Positions 18,570 through 28,222 of a stretch of 64,000 nucleotides of DNA are shown piece by piece. Position 1 is the first letter of the stretch, and each line of letters starts with the position of its first letter. The position numbers were made by a program, and so were the translations under genes. Origin of the DNA: JAWKTT01 sp041398965 (GTDB taxonomy: Bacteria; Planctomycetota; Planctomycetia; Planctomycetales; Planctomycetaceae); assembly GCA_041398965.1 (NCBI GenBank), contig JAWKTT010000004.1:248001-312000 (forward strand), read 5' to 3'. The notes beneath the pieces were generated by a model, which searched no databases, was not told the DNA's origin, and saw only the letters and a list, made by a program, of their open reading frames with translations.

Positions 18570-19262
18570 TTACATGTCCCGCTGTTGTGGGCCTGCCGGA
18601 CCTTGTTGCTGGGGTGTCGGCGTCGGCGGAGCGGTTGTGACAGGGGAGTCTTCGACACCCAATTCCAACGCTTCTCGTCGAGCGGCGTATCGCATCGGGA
18701 ACGACGACCATGTTCGCATGTTGTCTTCACTGATCGGCTTTTCAGGAATCTGAGGGAACTGCTCTCCATCGAACACAACGTCGCTCGTGTAGATTCGTTC
18801 GGAGGTGAACTGCGTGAAGCCGAGCCACTGACGGTCAGGAGCCAAGCCAAACATCATCCTCGATTCGCCCGAGAACCCGAGAAACTCACGAGGGAGCGGG
18901 GCCGTGTGTAAAGAGGTCAGGATGATCGCCATCGTGCAGTATCCGGTGATGAGACCAAACCCCCAACGGCCAATGTCGTACAACAGGGGATGCACCTCAA
19001 CATACGTCGGCATATAATATTCCCCCGCGAATCGAATTCCCGTGACGACAAGTCCGAAGACCACAAGCAGCGAGACGAAGTCGGCATACTTCCCGAGCAT
19101 GTCGTTCGTTGCAGCGGCAAGAGGCTCGAAGAAATTCATCGCCAACAGTCCTGCAAACAAGACGGCGAAGAAGTTAATCGCGGCTCCCCATGCCCCTTCG
19201 GCAGCCACGCACCAAGTGACCCCGCCAACAATCGCGAGCATGATTATGTCGATAAGTTGCAT
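18570..19262 (-). CDS. CvpA-like membrane protein
   Basis: The 230-residue protein begins MQLIDIIMLAIVGGVTWCVAAEG and has four hydrophobic segments in the first 130 residues, the pattern of the CvpA (colicin V production) family. The family occurs widely and is linked to envelope homeostasis. Residues 135-200 form a soluble segment (RMMFGLAPDRQWLGFTQFTSE) and the end is Pro/Gln-rich. It lies about 70 bases after the PilB-like gene and 90 bases before epmA in the same direction, so these may share a transcript. Assignment rests on topology and a weak sequence match. Confidence 0.65.
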   Translation of the reverse strand: MQLIDIIMLAIVGGVTWCVAAEGAWGAAINFFAVLFAGLLAMNFFEPLAAATNDMLGKYADFVSLLVVFGLVVTGIRFAGEYYMPTYVEVHPLLYDIGRWGFGLITGYCTMAIILTSLHTAPLPREFLGFSGESRMMFGLAPDRQWLGFTQFTSERIYTSDVVFDGEQFPQIPEKPISEDNMRTWSSFPMRYAARREALELGVEDSPVTTAPPTPTPQQQGPAGPQQRDM

Positions 19263-19334
19263 AACGCTGAACCCTGCCGTGTGAAAACTCTGTCGCCGAA
19301 TAGTTTCCGCCGCGTAAACATCCTGAGGGAAGGA

Positions 19335-21203
19335 CTACTTGACCACTCGAAGCATCTCGTCGATCGATGTCACGCCCCGAATGACCAGTCGTAGGCCCTC
19401 TTCTCGCATGTACAGCATCCCTTCCTTACGAGCTTCCGCTTTGATGACCGACATTGCTGCCGTGTCGCGGATCAGGTCCCGCATCCGTTCGGAGATATTC
19501 AGGAATTCGTACACTCCAATTCGTCCGCGGTACCCCGTGTCGCCGCAGTTCGTACAGGGTTCTTTGCGTCCTTGTGGGGGACGATAGAACTTTTCGATTT
19601 TGTTGGCCGGAAGACCCGCTTGTTTGAGTAACTCCGGATTTGGTTTGTAGGCTTCGCGACAGTTCGGACAAAGTCGCCGTGCCAGTCGTTGGCCCAAAAT
19701 GGCGGAGACTGATGTCGAGACCATGAACGGCTCGACCCCAAGATCAAGCAGTCGATACAGGGCGGTCAAGGTGTCGTTCGCGTGGACCGTCGAGAAGACC
19801 ATGTGTCCCGTGTTGGCTGCTTGGCAGGCGATCTTCGCAGTCTCTTCATCTCGGATTTCCCCGATCATGACGACGTCGGGGTCTTGACGCAGAATGCTGC
19901 GGAGCGAACCGGCAAACGACTGCCCCGCCTTCGTGTTGATTTCAATCTGAGTCACACCGTCCATCTTGTACTCGACCGGGTCTTCGACTGTGATGATGTT
20001 GCGCTCGTCCGAATCGAGGTCGTTGATGGCGGCATAGAGTGTGGTCGACTTACCGGCCCCGGTCGGTCCACAGCAAAGAAACAATCCGTGTGGCTGCGTG
20101 ATGACGGCCCGTATTCCATCGACCAATTGCTTTCGCATCCCGAGGTCGTCGATACTGCTGACGGAGTTGGACTGGTCGAGAATACGCATCGAGATCTTCT
20201 CGCCATGGCGCGTCCCCTGTGAGGCGACGCGGAAGTCGATCTCGCGTCCATCAAGCAGTGCCGCAAAGCTGCCGTCCTGCGGCCGACGCCGTTCGGTGAT
20301 GTCCATTGCACACAACACCTTGATGATGTTGGTGACGGCATCCCCGACGGCTTTGTCAAAGGGATCGGTCGGGAACATGACACCGTCGATACGGAGTCGG
20401 GCGGCGAGTTCGTCCTCTTTCGGTTCGAGGTGAATATCGGTCGCTCGTCGCATGATGGCGTCGTAGACCAACTCTTTGCAAGCGAGATACCCCTTCGAGT
20501 TTTCGACCTGCTTTGATCGACTGGCATCCTTGCGACCGGTCTTTGATTTCCCGATAAACTCGATCGGTGCACCGATGGCGGTTTCGATCGCAGCGGCCGT
20601 GCCGATCCGAATCCCGACTTTCGCCAACTGTTGCAATGTCCACTTCTGAATGTGTGCCCGGGTGAAGACACGAGCGTTCTCCGGGACACGCTGATTTCGT
20701 TCCAGCACATACATCGAGAACGGCACGCAGCAACTGGTCAGCATCGCAAAGAATCCGCCGACATACATCGGAATGATCGAAACGAGCATGAAGCCGCCGA
20801 AACCGCCGAGAAGTTGCAGTGAGTTCCAATGGACCGGCCGAACCTTGAGGTCCCGACTGTCTTCGTGGACCCAGTTCGACGAGTGAATCCAGATCATTAA
20901 GCACAGCAACACTGGGACCAGTTTCAGCAGCGACAGGTAGTATCCCGATTGCCAGCTGGTGAATGGGTTGCGGGCGTCGAACATGCCGCCGACGAATTCT
21001 CCGTTGCCACGGTAAAACCGTTCCCCGAGTGGTGGTGGGAATTTCTGGACTCCGGAAATTGGTCCCAGCGGCGCCACACCTGAGATCGCCCCGCCAGCGA
21101 CTTCTCCTGGAGGTTGAGCGACAGCCTGGGGAACGAAGAGCCCCCCCCCAATCCACAGGGTCAAGCCAACCAGCAGGCGTTGAGTGATTCGGTAATCGAG
21201 CAT
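19335..21203 (-). CDS. PilB/GspE-type secretion ATPase with membrane-anchored N-terminus
   Basis: The C-terminal 390 residues are a complete type II secretion/type IV pilus assembly ATPase. Walker A is GPTGAGKST at residues 379-387, the Asp box and Walker B are VVMIGEIRDEE, and the His box is GHMVFSTVHANDT. A zinc-binding C-x2-C pair set follows (CPNC and CTNC). The N-terminal 240 residues are unusual. They start with a signal-like segment ending AVAQ near residue 30, followed by hydrophobic stretches at about 88-106 and 132-165, instead of the soluble N1E domain of PilB/GspE. This suggests an ATPase fixed in the inner membrane. pilT is next upstream, with an intrinsic terminator between them. 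Confidence 0.88.
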   Translation of the reverse strand: MLDYRITQRLLVGLTLWIGGGLFVPQAVAQPPGEVAGGAISGVAPLGPISGVQKFPPPLGERFYRGNGEFVGGMFDARNPFTSWQSGYYLSLLKLVPVLLCLMIWIHSSNWVHEDSRDLKVRPVHWNSLQLLGGFGGFMLVSIIPMYVGGFFAMLTSCCVPFSMYVLERNQRVPENARVFTRAHIQKWTLQQLAKVGIRIGTAAAIETAIGAPIEFIGKSKTGRKDASRSKQVENSKGYLACKELVYDAIMRRATDIHLEPKEDELAARLRIDGVMFPTDPFDKAVGDAVTNIIKVLCAMDITERRRPQDGSFAALLDGREIDFRVASQGTRHGEKISMRILDQSNSVSSIDDLGMRKQLVDGIRAVITQPHGLFLCCGPTGAGKSTTLYAAINDLDSDERNIITVEDPVEYKMDGVTQIEINTKAGQSFAGSLRSILRQDPDVVMIGEIRDEETAKIACQAANTGHMVFSTVHANDTLTALYRLLDLGVEPFMVSTSVSAILGQRLARRLCPNCREAYKPNPELLKQAGLPANKIEKFYRPPQGRKEPCTNCGDTGYRGRIGVYEFLNISERMRDLIRDTAAMSVIKAEARKEGMLYMREEGLRLVIRGVTSIDEMLRVVK

Positions 21204-21289
21204 GAGCCAGGGTGCTTACGGGGGAGAACGATCACAACCCGTTGAGACTGTTGTGTCCATCTTGCGATGCGAAACAGCTCACCAGGAGA

Positions 21290-21320
21290 CAAAAAGGCGA
21301 CCTCCATGACGGAAGTCGCC
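21290..21320 (-). terminator. Intrinsic terminator after pilT
   Basis: On the minus strand the arms GGCGACTTCC and GGAGGTCGCC pair with a short loop and are followed by five T. It lies 12 bases after the pilT stop and before the PilB-like start at 21203, so the two genes are probably separate transcripts or only partly read through. Confidence 0.85.
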
Positions 21321-21331
21321 TGCACACGACA

Positions 21332-22510
21332 TCACAAAATTGCGGGGGCCTTCACGTCGATCCCCTTTAGCATCATCTTGAGTTCTTCAACGTTCGGGGA
21401 GATTTCATACGCTGCCTCGCGTTCGATAAGTTCGAGCTTCAGGAAGTGATGCAGCGAGTCGTTAAAGACCTGCATCCCTTCATCTTTGCCAAGTCGAATG
21501 GCGGACGAAAGCTTCTCGTCCGCGCCAGCCAGCACCAGTTTGCGAACAGTTGGGTTGAACTTCATGATCTCGACGATCGGCACTCGGGACGGCTTGTCGA
21601 CAATGGTCTTGAGCAGCTTTTGCCCGACGATCGCCTTCATGTTCATTCCCATGCTCGCTCGAATTGCCCCGTGCATCGCCTGGGGGAACAGGTCCAGAAT
21701 ACGACCGATGGTTCCCGGAGCACTCGAAGCGTGGATCGTTCCGAACACCAAGTGCCCCGTCTCTGCGGCATGGATTGCGGTTTCAAAGGTCTCTTGGTCT
21801 CGCATTTCCCCCACGAGCATGATGTCGGGGTCTTCACGCACCGCGTGCTTCATCGCCGTATGGAAGTCGCTGACATCCTGGCCAATTTCCCGTTGATTGA
21901 TCAGACACTTGTCGGCTGTGTAGACGAATTCGATCGGGTCTTCAATCGTCAGCAAGTGTTTGCGGTAATTGTGGTTGACCCAGTTGAGCATCGACGCAAT
22001 GGTCGTCGATTTCCCTGATCCAGTCACCCCCGCCAATAGAACCATCCCCTGATCGTACTTGCACAACTCCTCCATGATGGGGGGCAAGTACAGCCCTTCG
22101 AACGGCGGGATCGACTGTTCGATCTTACGGGCCACGAGACCAGGCTTGCCAAGTTGCTTAAACAGATTCACACGGAAACGCCACATTGTCCCATCGTGCG
22201 GCACCACGTGGGCAAAGTCGCAGCCACCGGTATCCACCATGATCTGCTTGTTGCGATCGTCCATCGCCTCCAGGAACATTGCCCACATCTTCTCTTCGCT
22301 GATCGGGGGCATGTCAAGTTCGCGAATCGCACCTTTAACACGCAACATCGGAGGCTTGTTGACCTGTAGGTGTAAGTCCGACCCTCCCAGCTTGATCTGA
22401 ATGCGAAACAGCTTGTTGATCTCGGGATCGGCCACCACCCCTGTAGCAACTCCCAGAACAGGAGCCGCACCCGCAGCAGGCTTTGGAGCAGCAGAGGCAT
22501 GACTCGACAC
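21332..22510 (-). CDS. pilT: PilT-type twitching motility/retraction ATPase
   Basis: This 392-residue hexameric ATPase of the PilT family powers pilus retraction. The N-terminal PAS-like domain includes GGSDLHLQVNKPPMLRVKG (residues 42-60). Walker A is GVTGSGKST at 161-169, Walker B lies in DPDIMLVGEMRDQET, and the His box is TGHLVFGTIHASS. The retraction-specific AIRAS-like segment appears as GAIRASMGMNM. The zinc-binding cysteines of PilB are absent, as expected. The first 30 residues are Ala/Pro-rich and poorly conserved. It is first in the leftward run with the PilB-like gene; no pilin or pilC gene is in the window. Confidence 0.9.
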   Translation of the reverse strand: MSSHASAAPKPAAGAAPVLGVATGVVADPEINKLFRIQIKLGGSDLHLQVNKPPMLRVKGAIRELDMPPISEEKMWAMFLEAMDDRNKQIMVDTGGCDFAHVVPHDGTMWRFRVNLFKQLGKPGLVARKIEQSIPPFEGLYLPPIMEELCKYDQGMVLLAGVTGSGKSTTIASMLNWVNHNYRKHLLTIEDPIEFVYTADKCLINQREIGQDVSDFHTAMKHAVREDPDIMLVGEMRDQETFETAIHAAETGHLVFGTIHASSAPGTIGRILDLFPQAMHGAIRASMGMNMKAIVGQKLLKTIVDKPSRVPIVEIMKFNPTVRKLVLAGADEKLSSAIRLGKDEGMQVFNDSLHHFLKLELIEREAAYEISPNVEELKMMLKGIDVKAPAIL

Positions 22511-22930
22511 GGCGAAACTCCCTCGAAATCAGAATGAAAACCAAGACATCAAAAGACAAACAACCATCAGACGCAACGCAACTTCAGCGATCATCGAACA
22601 TTCAAAGCTGAAGATGTCGACCATCGAAGTTCTCGCGACGGGATCATATCACCACGTCCCTCCCCCCGAAAAGGGTATCTGCCCGGTTCAATTGAGAAAC
22701 CGATCAGAGCCGTGCCCCCTCATCGACTCATGCTCGACCTTGACCACAGATGCCGCAGACACCTTTCTGCAAGGCGAGTGCAGATGTGGACGATCTCGGG
22801 CAGGAACTTTACAATCCCTTTTGATGAACCAGTTGCCGGCAGAGGATTCTCCACCAACGTTTTGGCTCTCTGCTCTTAAGGTTTTTGCCGTCCCCACGCG
22901 AATTCTCACTCAAGAAAAGATCGAGTTGTC
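22511..22930. other. Divergent promoter region between pilT and the Fur-family gene
   Basis: About 420 bases separate the two divergent starts. One small forward frame (22614-22955) has no recognisable domain and overlaps the Fur-family start, so it was not called. Any operator is not visible by eye. Confidence 0.4.
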
Positions 22931-23389
22931 ATGGCCGAAACATCTCGCCGTGTGAATCCGGAGGAAGTCGAACGGATTCGCGAACTGTTGCGAACTCATC
23001 AGGTTCGGGCCACACCAGCTCGGATTGCGGTCATGCAGGAACTGACCATCGCACAGTCCCCGGTCACACATGCCGATATTTCCGAGAAGCTCGTACCGCT
23101 GGGCTTCGACAAAGCGACCGTGTTCCGCAACCTGAATGATCTGGCAGATGCCGACCTGATTTCCCGGACCGAACTCGGCGATCATGTGTGGCGGTTTGAA
23201 ATCCTCGACCCGAGTCGACCGCTGGGGGAAAAGCATCCACATTTCGTCTGCATCGACTGCGGAGACGTTTCGTGCCTCGACGAGATGGAATTCACCACAA
23301 CGTCGAAACGCCGTGCAACCTCGATTGGACGTATCACCGAGATTCTCATCAAAGGCCACTGTGCAAAGTGCGACACGACGGCACAGTAG
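22931..23389 (+). CDS. Fur-family transcriptional regulator
   Basis: The 152-residue protein has the Fur layout: an N-terminal winged helix (ATPARIAVMQELTIAQSPVTH, recognition region ATVFRNLNDLADADLI), then a metal-binding dimerisation domain with HPHFVCIDCG and a second pair CAKC near the C-terminus. The two C-x2-C pairs form the structural zinc site. The HPHFVCxxCG motif is common to Fur, Zur and PerR. Members control iron, zinc, manganese or peroxide responses and the metal cannot be decided here. It is divergent from pilT, and a P-type cation ATPase follows about 360 bases downstream. Confidence 0.9.
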   Translation: MAETSRRVNPEEVERIRELLRTHQVRATPARIAVMQELTIAQSPVTHADISEKLVPLGFDKATVFRNLNDLADADLISRTELGDHVWRFEILDPSRPLGEKHPHFVCIDCGDVSCLDEMEFTTTSKRRATSIGRITEILIKGHCAKCDTTAQ

Positions 23390-23751
23390 TTGCTGTTGGG
23401 GGGCAATGGCATGGTGAATCATCCGAGGCTGCGCTTGATGTCGACTCGCCACAGAGAGGATACGGTTCGCCTTCTTCCCCAAGTCGTAGACTCATTGAAG
23501 CGGGATAGTAACGGGGCGATCTGGTAACTTGGACGATAGAGTTTCGTTGCCACAAGGGCGTAGTACAAAGCCTTCCCCTTGTTCAATTCGTGCAATTTCG
23601 CCGAGTGTGAAATTGGCATGAATGCGAGAGGATGTCTCAATATCTATCGTCTTGGCTAACCATCTCGAGGTTATCAAGTGTGGCGAACATCCCCAGTGTG
23701 GCGATCATCCAAGGGCCAATTCAAACGATCCATACAACGTCAGGGCGAATC
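23390..23751. other. Intergenic region upstream of the P-type ATPase
   Basis: The ATPase frame is open from 23632, but residues before 23752 are not conserved. The rest shows no gene or clear regulatory motif. Confidence 0.4.
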
Positions 23752-26490
23752 ATGGCAATTCGGACCCCCAGCGATGCGGCAGAGTTCGTTCAACGGAGTG
23801 CAACTTGGCACATGGGCGATATTGCACACGTGTCCCAACAACTGCAGGCGGACGATCAGGGGCTCTCTACCGACGAGGCGGTCCGAAGGCAAGCAGAATT
23901 CGGTCCGAATCGGCTCCCTCAGCGATCGACTCACTCTCCCTGGCAGATCGTGTCGCGACAGTTCTCCAGTCCGCTCATCTACGTCCTCATCGTTGCCTCC
24001 ATCGTGTCGATGTCGATTGGCGATTACAAGGATGCGGGCTTTATTGCAGCAGTCTTGGCAGTCAACGCGTTAATTGGTAGCTATCAGGAGTGGCGGGCTG
24101 AGAAGAGTCGGCAGGCCTTACAGCGCTTGCTACATGTTCGGGCTCTCGTCACTCGAGACGGAATGACACAAGAGATTGATGCAGAGGAAGTGGTGCCCGG
24201 CGATATCATTTGGCTGGAGTCGGGAAATCGGGTTCCTGCGGACTTGCGACTCATTAACACACAGGGGGTCGAGGTAGACGAATCCCTTCTGACGGGCGAG
24301 TCGCTTGCCGTCCGCAAAGAGTGCGAGTGGTCTGGCGAGCCTTCCGCTCCTTTGGCTGACCGATTGAACCTTGCGTATGCCGCTTCGATCGTTATTCGTG
24401 GTCGAGCGAAAGGAATTGTTGTTGCGACAGGTGTGTCGACGTTGATCGGTCAACTGGCGATTGATGTCCTTTCCTCTGAAGGGGGAAAGCCTCCGCTGAT
24501 TGAACGAATGGAGAGGTTCTCGAAATCGATCGCCGTTGCTGTCGTCGGGGCGGTCGTTGTCGTGTCGATGCTGGGGATATTCATTCACAAACAGACCCTT
24601 TCGGAAATGTTTCTCTTCGGCGTCGCTCTTGCAGTGTCAGCCATCCCGGAGGGACTCCCTGCTGCACTGACTGTTGCCCTTGCCGTCGCGACGACACGGA
24701 TGGCCAGGCGGGGGGTAATTGTCCGCCGGTTGGCTGCTGTCGAAGGACTCGGCAGTTGCACGATGATCGCCAGTGATAAGACTGGCACACTGACTTGTAA
24801 CGAATTGACAGTTCGTAGTATCTGGCTCGATGGCGAGTCGCAAATTGATGTCGTCGGCGTCGGATTTGCCCCCATGGGCAACTTACTACTGAACGATCAA
24901 CCGGTCTCCGCCGATACGTCTCCATCACTGGCTAACTTGGTCAGGGGGGCGATCTTGTGCAATGAAGCGGCGCTATACCAACACAAGGGGAAATGGGAAT
25001 GGCGAGGCGATCCGACTGACATTGCGCTCCTGTCGTTGGGAATCAAGGCGGGTCTCTCGCGAGAGTCCTTGATTCATCACTCACCTGAAATAGAGGCGAT
25101 CCCCTTTGAACCGGAACAGCAGTTCGCCGCGACATGTCATCGCATCAATGGCCAACCGACCCTCTTCGTCAAAGGGGCTCCCGAACGAGTGCTTGGTATG
25201 TGCGATGGGCCTTGCGGTACTTTTCACTTCGACAGATTGCTCGCCGTGGCCGAATCGATGGCTGCTCAGGGTTACCGGGTCCTAGGACTCGCGGACGGCA
25301 CTGGAGAAGTGAACCATGCCTCCGATGGCGCGCCGCTACCTCCCAATGGACTCACCTTTCGCGGCTTTGTCGGGATGATTGACCCACTTCGCCCCGGCGT
25401 TATAGACGCAGTCAATCGCTGCCATTCGGCAGGGATTCGAGTCTGCATGGTGACCGGAGATCACCCGGTAACTGCCCTCGCCATTGCGCGGGAACTGGGA
25501 CTTGCCGACAACCCAGGTCAAGTAGTCAATGGTGCCGACCTTGCCAAGTTCAATGAGGAGGAGTTGCTAGCGGCAATTCGTCGCGGTCGGGTCTTCGCCC
25601 GTGTCGGTCCCCGGCAGAAACTGGAACTCGTCAATGCCGCCCGCGCCGATGGACACTTCGTCGCAGTGACCGGCGACGGCGTGAACGACGCCCCCGCTCT
25701 CAAAGCGGCCAATGTCGGCATGGCGATGGGGAGATCGGGGACCGACGTTGCCAGGGAGGCGGCAGACCTCATCATCAGCGACGACAACTTTTCCACCCTC
25801 GTCAACGGTGTCGAAGAGGGACGCATTGCCTATGACAACATCCGCAAAGTGATCTACCTGCTCGTCTCCGCCGGTACCGCCGAGGTGCTGCTGATTGGAG
25901 TCGCCTTCGCCGCAGGAACCCTCCTCCCGTTGCCTTTTCTTCCTGTGCAACTCCTCTGGTTGAATCTCGTCACCAACGGCATTCAAGGGGTCGCACTCGC
26001 CTTCGAGCCTGGCGATGAGAACGTCCTGAAGCGTAAGCCTCGCCCCCCTCGCGAGCCAATCTTTGACCAGCTCATGTTCGAACGGACCATTGTCGCTGCC
26101 ATCGTAATGGCTGTCGTCGGTGTATTGACGTTTTCTTGGATGATTTACTCAAACTGGACGACGGTCGAAGCTCGCAATGGCCTCCTGCTCCTCATGGTCC
26201 TGTTCGAGAACATCCACATAGGAAACTGCCGGTCAGAAACAGAATCCGCTCTACTCCGATCACCACTCCGTAGCCCCCTTCTGCTCGCAGGAGCAATTGG
26301 TGCACTGCTGATTCACGTCGCTGGAATGCACATCCCCTTTTTGCAGGAACTACTCCAAACCACACCTGTTTCCTGGAAAACCTGGTCCGCCCTGCTTGGC
26401 TTGTCTCTGACCGTTTTCGTTGCCCTGGAACTCCACAAATGGACTTGGAAACTGCGATACAACCAGAGTGGTAAAGACTCGCAAGAGTAA
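23752..26490 (+). CDS. Cation-transporting P-type ATPase (P2-type, calcium-pump-like)
   Basis: The 912-residue pump has an N-terminal cation-ATPase domain (STDEAVRRQAEFGPNRLP), the actuator motif LLTGESL, and the phosphorylation site DKTGTLT with Asp342. The nucleotide site includes FVKGAPERVL, and the hinge is TGDGVNDAPALKAANVGMAMG. The M4 motif is SAIPEGLPAALTVALA. About ten membrane helices fit the P2A/P2B class: calcium pumps or related sodium/potassium exporters. The C-terminal cation-ATPase domain (LLWLNLVTNGIQGVALAFEPG) is present. The ATG at 23752 is chosen over 23632 because conserved sequence starts soon after it. The ion is not determined. Confidence 0.92.
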   Translation: MAIRTPSDAAEFVQRSATWHMGDIAHVSQQLQADDQGLSTDEAVRRQAEFGPNRLPQRSTHSPWQIVSRQFSSPLIYVLIVASIVSMSIGDYKDAGFIAAVLAVNALIGSYQEWRAEKSRQALQRLLHVRALVTRDGMTQEIDAEEVVPGDIIWLESGNRVPADLRLINTQGVEVDESLLTGESLAVRKECEWSGEPSAPLADRLNLAYAASIVIRGRAKGIVVATGVSTLIGQLAIDVLSSEGGKPPLIERMERFSKSIAVAVVGAVVVVSMLGIFIHKQTLSEMFLFGVALAVSAIPEGLPAALTVALAVATTRMARRGVIVRRLAAVEGLGSCTMIASDKTGTLTCNELTVRSIWLDGESQIDVVGVGFAPMGNLLLNDQPVSADTSPSLANLVRGAILCNEAALYQHKGKWEWRGDPTDIALLSLGIKAGLSRESLIHHSPEIEAIPFEPEQQFAATCHRINGQPTLFVKGAPERVLGMCDGPCGTFHFDRLLAVAESMAAQGYRVLGLADGTGEVNHASDGAPLPPNGLTFRGFVGMIDPLRPGVIDAVNRCHSAGIRVCMVTGDHPVTALAIARELGLADNPGQVVNGADLAKFNEEELLAAIRRGRVFARVGPRQKLELVNAARADGHFVAVTGDGVNDAPALKAANVGMAMGRSGTDVAREAADLIISDDNFSTLVNGVEEGRIAYDNIRKVIYLLVSAGTAEVLLIGVAFAAGTLLPLPFLPVQLLWLNLVTNGIQGVALAFEPGDENVLKRKPRPPREPIFDQLMFERTIVAAIVMAVVGVLTFSWMIYSNWTTVEARNGLLLLMVLFENIHIGNCRSETESALLRSPLRSPLLLAGAIGALLIHVAGMHIPFLQELLQTTPVSWKTWSALLGLSLTVFVALELHKWTWKLRYNQSGKDSQE

Positions 26491-26874
26491 ATCCGCCGAT
26501 CGTCGCACCCCATATTTTCGCTTCCACACCCTGTTCCGAAAACGCCACATCTCGGGGGAAGCTGTGCCTTCCTGTTCAATGTCATAATCGGAATTCGCGG
26601 TATGTTCGGAAATGTTACCACATCTTGATGAACTGCGTGTGAGAATGGGTCTATCCCCTGTTCCTTTCGTTGCCCGGCGCGATAGGTTGATAGGAACGTC
26701 ACGATGGACTACCGAGAACGGTCGGGACGCCGTTGACGGGAAGCGACACCGAAATCGTCGGAACGATTGAGCCAGGTGGCGTTGTGGTTTTCTGGAATCG
26801 GTCGGTTCACCAGCGGGCCTTCCCGCTGCGGGCATCGCGTTTGTTCTCTGACTCTCGATGGAAATCGCGGCATT
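26491..26874. other. Intergenic region upstream of the sugar transferase
   Basis: The sugar transferase frame is open from 26767, but the segment before 26875 is not family-like. No other gene or regulatory element is recognised. Confidence 0.4.
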
Positions 26875-27735
26875 ATGTCGACTCAGCTTCAAGAACCTCC
26901 TCGTGTTAATCCTGTGGCCCCTGCCCCCGAAAACAATTCCCTCCGAGATATCGAGCGGTTTGCCGAAGGGGTCTCGCTCCCACCGGTTCCGTGGCTTACT
27001 CAGCTTTCGCTCGATCAACCTCGCGTCAACGTGCATTGTCTTGGGAGTTTTCGTTCGACAGTGAAACGCTTGGCCGACATCGTGATCGCCGTGACGATGC
27101 TCGTGCTGCTCTCTCCATTGATGCTGCTGACGGCAATTCTCGTCAAGCTGACGTCTCCCGGGCCCATCATCTTCAAGCAGACCCGGGTTGGGCTGAATCT
27201 TCGTGGGAAGGTTTCTGATCGTCGGCTCGAAAATGGCCCACACCCGGAGGAGTCGGGCGATCGCCGTGTTCCTGGCAGTGATCGTCGAGTCGAACAAAAC
27301 TACGGACGGTTGTTCACGTTGTACAAGTTTCGGACGATGCGGATCGATGCCGAGAAGAACGGGGCACAGTTTGCCGTCGCCGGAGACAGCCGGGTCACCC
27401 CAATTGGACGGTTCCTCCGCAAGAGTCGAATTGACGAACTTCCCCAGTTGTGGAACGTCTTGAAAGGGGAAATGGCCTTCGTCGGCCCCCGACCAGAACG
27501 TCCCGAGTTCATCGAGATGCTGTCGCGAGAGATCCCCGACTATCTGCGACGTCTCGGACTCAAGCCAGGTCTGACGGGGGTCGCCCAGATCGTCAATGGT
27601 TACGACAACGACATCGAAGGCTTCCGGAGAAAAGTCGCCTTTGACTTGCAGTATCTCCAGAACTGTTGCCTGCGGAACGACCTGAAAATCCTATTGAGAA
27701 CCGTCAGCGTCGTTGTGCTCGGCAAAGGTCAATAG
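26875..27735 (+). CDS. Undecaprenyl-phosphate sugar phosphotransferase (bacterial sugar transferase)
   Basis: This 286-residue enzyme belongs to the WcaJ/WbaP/PglC sugar-transferase family, which starts exopolysaccharide or glycan assembly by loading a sugar-1-phosphate on the lipid carrier. The diagnostic order is visible: KRLADIVIAVTMLVLLSPLM (membrane anchor), SPGPIIFKQTRVG, LYKFRTMR with the catalytic Arg-Thr-Met region, TPIGRFLRKSRIDELPQLWN, and MAFVGPRPERPEF. It lacks the extra N-terminal helices of full WbaP. About 40 inserted hydrophilic residues rich in Arg and Asp lie between the two halves (RRLENGPHPEESGDRRVPG). No polysaccharide cluster surrounds it. Confidence 0.92.
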   Translation: MSTQLQEPPRVNPVAPAPENNSLRDIERFAEGVSLPPVPWLTQLSLDQPRVNVHCLGSFRSTVKRLADIVIAVTMLVLLSPLMLLTAILVKLTSPGPIIFKQTRVGLNLRGKVSDRRLENGPHPEESGDRRVPGSDRRVEQNYGRLFTLYKFRTMRIDAEKNGAQFAVAGDSRVTPIGRFLRKSRIDELPQLWNVLKGEMAFVGPRPERPEFIEMLSREIPDYLRRLGLKPGLTGVAQIVNGYDNDIEGFRRKVAFDLQYLQNCCLRNDLKILLRTVSVVVLGKGQ

Positions 27736-28222
27736 GAAGACGTCGATGCGGCACGACTCACTTCGACCGGGTCGGGACATCGCAAATCGTCCGTGTGATA
27801 ATCAAGAGAGCCGCCTGAATCCAAGGATTCAGGCGGCTCTCTGTCACGGAGGGAATGTCTCAATTTCCGGGTTGCTGACCCTTTCTCAAGGGGTCGGCGA
27901 ATCTCTCCAAGATGTTCTCTGATTCTTCAAGGCCTTTCTCAAGGGCCATCGCAGCCAGCAGCCGCATCTCTTAGCTTCTCTCCTCAGGAAGAATCGGAAC
28001 ATCGTCTCTCTCAATCACGAAAGAACCCTTTCGCAACCTCCGTGCCATTCGGCTCGTTGCTCTTGACAAGAGGAGGTGCTCGTTCGTTGTAAACGCTTCC
28101 TCAGTAATGAGTTATAAAAACTGAAATGTCGTTGCCTGCATTCGCTTGATCCCAAAGTCGGGGGCGAAAGATGTACTTCTTACATCTCAATCTGGGCCCC
28201 AATTGCAGGTCTTACTTCGACA
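27736..28222. other. Convergent intergenic region
   Basis: This region holds the hairpin at 27805-27842. The remainder contains no open frame of interest and no other recognised element. Confidence 0.4.
27805..27842. terminator. Long perfect hairpin, possible bidirectional terminator
   Basis: Arms AGAGAGCCGCCTGAATCC and GGATTCAGGCGGCTCTCT pair perfectly over 18 bases around a two-base centre. It lies between the convergent sugar transferase and alcohol dehydrogenase genes. No T-run follows on either strand, so a classical rho-independent terminator is not proved. It may instead protect 3' ends. Confidence 0.55.

Noticed and set aside
22614..22955. Forward frame of 113 codons upstream of the Fur-family gene
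   Set aside because: No domain, no ribosome site, and it overlaps the well-supported Fur-family start in another frame.
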